Below, in pieces: positions 32,829-36,994 of a DNA stretch of 36,994 nt (position 1 is its first letter; every line of letters begins with the position of its first letter). Source of the DNA: Clostridia bacterium (lineage in GTDB: Bacteria > Bacillota > Clostridia > Christensenellales > CAG-138); NCBI GenBank assembly GCA_030527165.1, contig JAUNBH010000009.1, positions 1 to 36,994 of the forward strand. The letters run 5' to 3'. The notes beneath the pieces are model-generated. The model saw only the letters and a list, made by a program, of their open reading frames with translations. It did not search any database and was not told the origin of the DNA. A program made the translations under genes and the position numbers.

Positions 32829-35290
32829 TCTTCTCCTCCCAATCCTGACGCCAAGGCGTCAACATAGCGTTTGTTCATATCCGGCAGCGAGGTCGCCGCA
32901 ACATACAGCGCGCTCTCGTTCAAATCTCTCTTGTCCGCGTTCGGCACGAGCTGAAGCCTGCACTCCGGCATGCGCTCTATAAACCCAAGCTCCGTGAACA
33001 CGTTTATCGCAAACCCGCACGCGCTTTCGCCGACGCCGGTCGCCTCGCGCATCTTGCGCCTGACGTCCTCCCATTTGCACGGCCCGCCGCTCATTGCGCC
33101 CCTGGCCGCATTGTACAGCTTGCCCATGCTCTCCCGGTTGCAGGAGAACATGCCCGCCATATCCATACCGCCGCCCTTGGCGGCAAACAGCATGGCGTTG
33201 GGCGCCATCTCGCCTATCGACTTGAGCATGCCCAAGCTGACGGCCGTGTCATATACCAGCACGCTCCTGTACGGTGACAGGTCCGCGCTGCACATCACCG
33301 GCGCGAACAGAGCGGTGTTGTACGCTATGGCGGTGCGGTGGCGCGATTTGACTCTCACATCGACCCGCTTCCACAGCCCGTTGTCCTGTATTATGTTTAG
33401 CAGCCGTCTCGCGCCGTCCGCCGTGAAGCACAGTATCAGAGAGCCCGCAATGTCGGCATTGAGCAGTTCCAGCGCACACTCGTCCGCATCCACCACTTCA
33501 TAGTCGATATCTGCGTCAAAGCCATTATACAACAGGTTCCTGTAAAATGCATCAGTAAACAATCCGGCCCTGCTGTCGATATATGCGTCCAAATCGGCTA
33601 TCGGTTCAGCGGCAATCGCCTTCAGCCGCAGCTGCACCGTCGTTTGACCGCGCCACTCGTTTACGCTCGGAGTCCCTATTATGCGGCACCTGTCCATGGC
33701 GAGCACAGTCTGCAGACCATAACCCATGCCGTATCCCACGCATTCGCAGCTCTTGTCCTCCTGCTGTGCAAAGAACTTGAGATGCGTCCCGTCATTGCCT
33801 ATGCGCTTGGCGTATCGCGCCTTGGCGTTCTTGAGACATACCGTGGGCGTGGGATTTCCCTCTCCAAATGGAGCGAGCCGCTCGATCTCCTTGCAGAAGT
33901 CAATCGTCAACTCATCAATGCCTACGTCGAGCTCGTACTTGTTTCTCGGCACGAACACACTGTCCGGCACGGTTTCGGCGATATACGCGTTGAGCGCCCG
34001 CCGCAGCCCCTCAAAATCCTCGACCTTGAGGTTGGCGCCCGCCGCCCGCGCGTGACCGCCGTACCTCGTCAAAAACGCGCGATTGGCGTGCAACGCGGCA
34101 AATATGTCCACACCTTCGATGGATCGCGCAGACCCCGTCAAAGTGTCTCCCTGCCTCGCGAACACCATGGTCGGCCTGTAAAAGCGCTCCGATAGTCTCG
34201 ACGCGGCAATGCCTACGACACCGGTATTCCACTCCTCCGAGAAGAGCATGATCACCCGCTCGCCGGTCAAATCCCTGCCCTCGAGCAGCTTGACGGCACT
34301 ATCGTATATCTTCTGTTCTTCTTCCTTGCGCAGATTGTTGAGCTCCGTGAGCTGACGCGCTATCTCGGAAGCCTCCTCGATGCTCCTGGACAGCAGAAGC
34401 CTCATTCCCGGCCTCGCGTCGCGCATTCTGCCCGCCGCGTTGAGCCTCGGTATCACTCCAAACGAGAGATCCCGCGAGTCAAACGGCGCGTCGGCGCATA
34501 GCTTTGACTCCCTGCCCAGCGCGAGCAGCCCGGGGAAACACGTCCCCGCGTTCATGGCGCTGATACACTCCGCGGCGAGGACTCTGTTCTCCCCCACGAG
34601 CGGCACTATATCAGCGATGGTCGCGAGCCCCGCAAGCGGCACAAACGGCAGCATCTTCTCATAGCCGCCGTGCGCATGAACGAGCTTCAGCGCGACGCCC
34701 GCGCCGCAGAGCGCGTCGTTCGGGTATGTGTTGTCAGGTCTCGTATGAGCTATGACCGCCGCGCACTCGGGCAGCTCGCCCTGACAGCGGTGGTGATCCG
34801 TCACTATTACGTCCATGCCGAGTTCGCGGCACATGCGCACCTCGTCTGCTGCCGCTATGCCGTTATCTACTGTAATGATCAAGTTTATGCCGTATTCGTA
34901 GAGCAGCTGTACCGCCTCCGCGCTCATGCCGTAGCCGTGCTCATGGCGCGACGGAATGTGATACGCCACCCTCGCGCCGCAGTCCTTCAGGTACCGCCCC
35001 AGAATTGCGGTCGCGCATATGCCGTCGGCGTCGTAATCACCGAAAATGCAAATCTTCTCGTCACGCTCCAGCGCAAGGTTTATGCGCGCCACGGCCTTAT
35101 CCATATCGCGAAACAGCATCGGGTCGTGCAGAGTTGAAAGGCTTGGGTTAAAGAACTCCTTTATGGCCGCTTCATCTCGCGCGCCGCGCACATACAACAG
35201 CCGCGTCATCCACGGTGAAAGCCCCTCTATCTGAGGCAGCTTGGATTCGTCAATATTCAAATACGCTTCGTCTTGTTCCAGTATCCTCAT
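32819..35290 (-). CDS. recJ: Single-stranded-DNA-specific exonuclease RecJ
   Basis: 5'-3' single-strand exonuclease for recombination and mismatch repair (823 aa). The DHH domain has F-G-D-Y-D-A-D-G (83-90), V-T-D-H-H and P-N-D-A-L-C-G-A-G-V-A, and the DHHA1 domain has R-Y-G-G-H-A-R-A-A-G. An OB fold follows, then a long C-terminal region with a second, divergent globular part as in Bacillus RecJ (about 786 aa). The start is ATG 35290, overlapping the scfB stop as ATGA; a longer frame upstream runs antisense-like through scfB and is not real. Confidence 0.95.
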   Translation of the reverse strand: MRILEQDEAYLNIDESKLPQIEGLSPWMTRLLYVRGARDEAAIKEFFNPSLSTLHDPMLFRDMDKAVARINLALERDEKICIFGDYDADGICATAILGRYLKDCGARVAYHIPSRHEHGYGMSAEAVQLLYEYGINLIITVDNGIAAADEVRMCRELGMDVIVTDHHRCQGELPECAAVIAHTRPDNTYPNDALCGAGVALKLVHAHGGYEKMLPFVPLAGLATIADIVPLVGENRVLAAECISAMNAGTCFPGLLALGRESKLCADAPFDSRDLSFGVIPRLNAAGRMRDARPGMRLLLSRSIEEASEIARQLTELNNLRKEEEQKIYDSAVKLLEGRDLTGERVIMLFSEEWNTGVVGIAASRLSERFYRPTMVFARQGDTLTGSARSIEGVDIFAALHANRAFLTRYGGHARAAGANLKVEDFEGLRRALNAYIAETVPDSVFVPRNKYELDVGIDELTIDFCKEIERLAPFGEGNPTPTVCLKNAKARYAKRIGNDGTHLKFFAQQEDKSCECVGYGMGYGLQTVLAMDRCRIIGTPSVNEWRGQTTVQLRLKAIAAEPIADLDAYIDSRAGLFTDAFYRNLLYNGFDADIDYEVVDADECALELLNADIAGSLILCFTADGARRLLNIIQDNGLWKRVDVRVKSRHRTAIAYNTALFAPVMCSADLSPYRSVLVYDTAVSLGMLKSIGEMAPNAMLFAAKGGGMDMAGMFSCNRESMGKLYNAARGAMSGGPCKWEDVRRKMREATGVGESACGFAINVFTELGFIERMPECRLQLVPNADKRDLNESALYVAATSLPDMNKRYVDALASGLGGEEWI

Positions 35291-36621
35291 TGCGCTCCGC
35301 TCTCCCGTACATGGATGCCGATGGCAAGCTCCGCGCGCTTCCGCTCGAAGGCGCAGGTCATCTCGTAGGGCCTGTCTATCGCCCCGTTGTATTTGTAGGC
35401 GTTTGCCGCGCACCCGCCCGCACAAAAGTACTTTGCCCAGCAGCCCGCGCACATGGGCTTGGTCAATATATTGCACCGCGCGAACTGCTCGCGCTTCGCC
35501 TCGTCAAGCACTCCGTCTCGCACATTGCCCAGCCTGTACTCCGTTTCTCCCACGAATTGATGGCACGGGTATATATCGCCGTCAGGAGTTATCGCAGCGT
35601 ACTCCACTCCCGCCCCGCAGCCCTTTACGCGCTTTTTGAGACAGGGGCCGCCGTCAAAGTCGACCATGAAGTGAAAGAAATTGAACCACTTGCTGCCCGC
35701 TCTGCTCTCCAACAGAAATTCCGCAAGCGCCTCGTATTCTTGAAGGACGCGCCCGACGTGCTCCTCCAGCAGCGCATAGGGGCTGTCCTCCCCCAGCACC
35801 ACAGGCTCCAGCGATATCTGCGTGAAACCCATGTCCCGAAGCGCCCTAACGTCCTCCGTGAAGTCCAAATTGTTGCGCGTGAAAGTGCCGCGCACATAGT
35901 ACTCCTTGTCACCGCGAGAGGCTATCATCTTCTTCGCCTTTTCTGCGATTATGTCAAACGAGCCCCTGCCGTTGACAGTCGGCCTGAGCGCGTCGTGTAC
36001 CTCGCGCCTGCCGTCGAGGCTTATGACTACATTCGCCATCTCCGCGTTTATGAATTCGATCATCTCGTCGTCGAGCGCGACGGCGTTCGTCGTTATGGTA
36101 AAATCTATCTGCTTATCGTGAATGCGCTCCAGCTCCCTGCCGTACGCCACTATGTCCTTAACCACGTCGAAGTTCATCAGCGGTTCCCCGCCGAAGAGGT
36201 CTACCTCCAGGCGCCTCCTGCCCCCGGAATGCGCTATGAGGAAATCCAGCGCATTCCTGCCCGTCGCGCTGTCCATGAGCATCCGCTCGCCGTGAAAATC
36301 GCCTGCAGAGGCGAAACAATACTTACATCTGAGATTGCAGTCGTGCGCGACGTGCAGGCACAGCGACTTGATTATACCGCCGTCAGCGCTCCATCCGGGC
36401 AGCTCCGACTCCGGCGCGTCCCACTCGCCCGCGCGCCTGAGCTCCTCAAGCTCGCGCAGTATCTCATCGACGTCGCGCGCGTCGTGCCCCAGGGCGTACG
36501 GATCGCCGCTGCGCTCCAGCGCGCAGACTACGTCATAGGCAACGGCGTCCAACTCGTGCACGGCCCCGCTCTCTACGTCAAGCGCTATATATCTGTCTCC
36601 AAACTTGAATGAATGTATCAA
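35287..36621 (-). CDS. scfB: SCIFF radical SAM maturase (thioether-forming, SPASM)
   Basis: Radical SAM peptide maturase (444 aa) that installs a Cys-to-Thr thioether in the SCIFF precursor; characterised relatives are CteB and Tte1186. An N-terminal peptide-recognition domain (about 1-80) starts I-H-S-F-K-F. The radical SAM site is C95-N-L-R-C99-K-Y-C102, then D-L-F-G-G-E-P-L. The C-terminal SPASM region has C-G-A-G, Y-P-C-H-Q-F and C-A-G-C-W-A-K-Y-F-C-A-G-G-C for auxiliary 4Fe-4S clusters. I prefer TTG 36621 over TTG 36627, because it gives the family start M-I-H and better spacing from GGGGG. The precursor gene lies 88 bases upstream. Confidence 0.95.
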   Translation of the reverse strand: MIHSFKFGDRYIALDVESGAVHELDAVAYDVVCALERSGDPYALGHDARDVDEILRELEELRRAGEWDAPESELPGWSADGGIIKSLCLHVAHDCNLRCKYCFASAGDFHGERMLMDSATGRNALDFLIAHSGGRRRLEVDLFGGEPLMNFDVVKDIVAYGRELERIHDKQIDFTITTNAVALDDEMIEFINAEMANVVISLDGRREVHDALRPTVNGRGSFDIIAEKAKKMIASRGDKEYYVRGTFTRNNLDFTEDVRALRDMGFTQISLEPVVLGEDSPYALLEEHVGRVLQEYEALAEFLLESRAGSKWFNFFHFMVDFDGGPCLKKRVKGCGAGVEYAAITPDGDIYPCHQFVGETEYRLGNVRDGVLDEAKREQFARCNILTKPMCAGCWAKYFCAGGCAANAYKYNGAIDRPYEMTCAFERKRAELAIGIHVRESGAQ

Positions 36622-36654
36622 ACTCAACGCCCCCTGTCACCCGCAAACAACTCA

Positions 36655-36685
36655 AGGGCGCAAAAGCAGCCGATGCAATGCGCCC
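36655..36685 (-). other. Hairpin between scfA and scfB
   Basis: A GC stem of about 6 bp (GGGCGC / GCGCCC) with a long loop. It could lower scfB expression relative to the peptide gene by attenuation or processing, as is common between precursor and enzyme genes. Weak evidence. Confidence 0.3.
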
Positions 36686-36709
36686 CTGAAGCGTTGTTCG
36701 CCAAGCGGA

Positions 36710-36853
36710 TTACTTATTCTCCCTGCGGCACTTCTGGTTTGCCACCGTGCATGACGTCTTGCATGCGGACTGACAGGAAGCCTGGCACTCGCCACAGCCC
36801 GTGTTTCCACCCGTCTTTACGCAGGCGGACTGAACTGTTTTTATGTGCTTCAT
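36710..36853 (-). CDS. scfA: SCIFF ribosomal peptide precursor
   Basis: A 47-residue precursor of the six-cysteines-in-forty-five (SCIFF) family. The leader starts M-K-H-I-K-T-V-Q, and the core is G-C-G-E-C-Q-A-S-C-Q-S-A-C-K-T-S-C-T followed by V-A-N-Q-K-C. The six family cysteines are C20, C23, C27, C31, C35 and C42. C31 to T36 within C-K-T-S-C-T is the pair expected to receive the thioether, by analogy with characterised peptides. Unusual: a seventh cysteine at position 11 in the leader, and a basic tail R-R-E-N-K. ATG follows GGAGG with good spacing. First gene of the run, with its own strong promoter. The peptide's function is unknown in all species. Confidence 0.95.
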   Translation of the reverse strand: MKHIKTVQSACVKTGGNTGCGECQASCQSACKTSCTVANQKCRRENK

Positions 36854-36882
36854 GCTGGTTACCTCCACCTTTAGTCTTTATT

Positions 36883-36911
36883 ATTATACATTATCACCCA
36901 CGCCAGCACAA
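36883..36911 (-). promoter_or_regulatory. Promoter of scfA and the 14-gene run
   Basis: On the minus strand TTGTGC (36906-36911), a 17-base spacer and a perfect TATAAT (36883-36888), giving a leader of about 25 bases before the scfA ATG. It is the clearest promoter upstream of the whole run. Confidence 0.8.
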
Positions 36912-36994
36912 GCGGTTTTTCCGTCCCGCACGCAATGTGGTTGTAGGATTACAATACATATTGGACAAAGGAAGGGGGCAAGAAGAAAAAGGAT

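Noticed and set aside
36912-36994. Possible ribosome site and start of a + strand gene at the right edge
   Set aside because: A purine-rich stretch is visible, but the window ends before any start codon can be confirmed.

Overview
The window looks like the chromosome of an anaerobic, probably spore-forming Firmicute of the class Clostridia, with moderately high GC. The evidence is PolC, a SCIFF peptide with its radical-SAM maturase, HemZ, YtxC next to thrS, a T-box leader, a PerR-type regulator beside rubrerythrin, an MsmX/UgpC-type ATPase, and frequent TTG/GTG starts behind strong GGAGG sites. I cannot place it below class; Christensenellales-like lineages would fit. There are no tRNA or rRNA genes, insertion sequences, CRISPR arrays or prophage genes, and every long gene reads through intact.

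Layout. 1-420: rpsT (+) with its promoter. 550-2530 (-): a 10-TM metal/arsenic permease and lgt, ending in a terminator. 2585-2740 (-): a 38-residue Asn/Gln-rich peptide gene not called before. 2791-6490 (-): a two-gene heterodimeric ABC exporter with its own promoter. 6492-12470 (-): an envelope cluster holding an RND transporter with a ~300-residue coiled-coil insert, an LRR lipoprotein and an LCP ligase. 12543-13277 (-): ytxC. 13400-15610 (+): promoter, threonine T-box and thrS. 15685-16814 (+): a PerR/Fur-family regulator behind a Fur-like operator, then rubrerythrin. 16846-18051 (-): an orphan sugar-ABC ATPase. 18438-36853 (-): a 14-gene run, scfA-scfB-recJ-apt-rel-dtd-MBL hydrolase-hemZ-uppS-cdsA-dxr-rseP-ispG-polC, with mostly overlapping or nearly touching genes.

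How the genes work together. The long run joins two conserved Firmicutes blocks. One is SCIFF/recJ/apt/rel/dtd: peptide modification, repair, purine salvage, stringent response and D-aminoacyl-tRNA clearance. The other is uppS/cdsA/dxr/rseP/ispG/polC: isoprenoid and phospholipid precursors, site-2 protease and the replicative polymerase. The 6.5-12.4 kb cluster and lgt concern the cell envelope. PerR and rubrerythrin form an oxidative-stress unit.

The most unusual points are: PolC, whose proofreading domain is present but appears to have lost catalytic residues; the RND pump with a built-in coiled-coil hairpin; a SCIFF precursor with a seventh cysteine; the uncalled N/Q-rich peptide with a sporulation-like -10 element; and a regulator with PerR ligands behind a Fur-like box.
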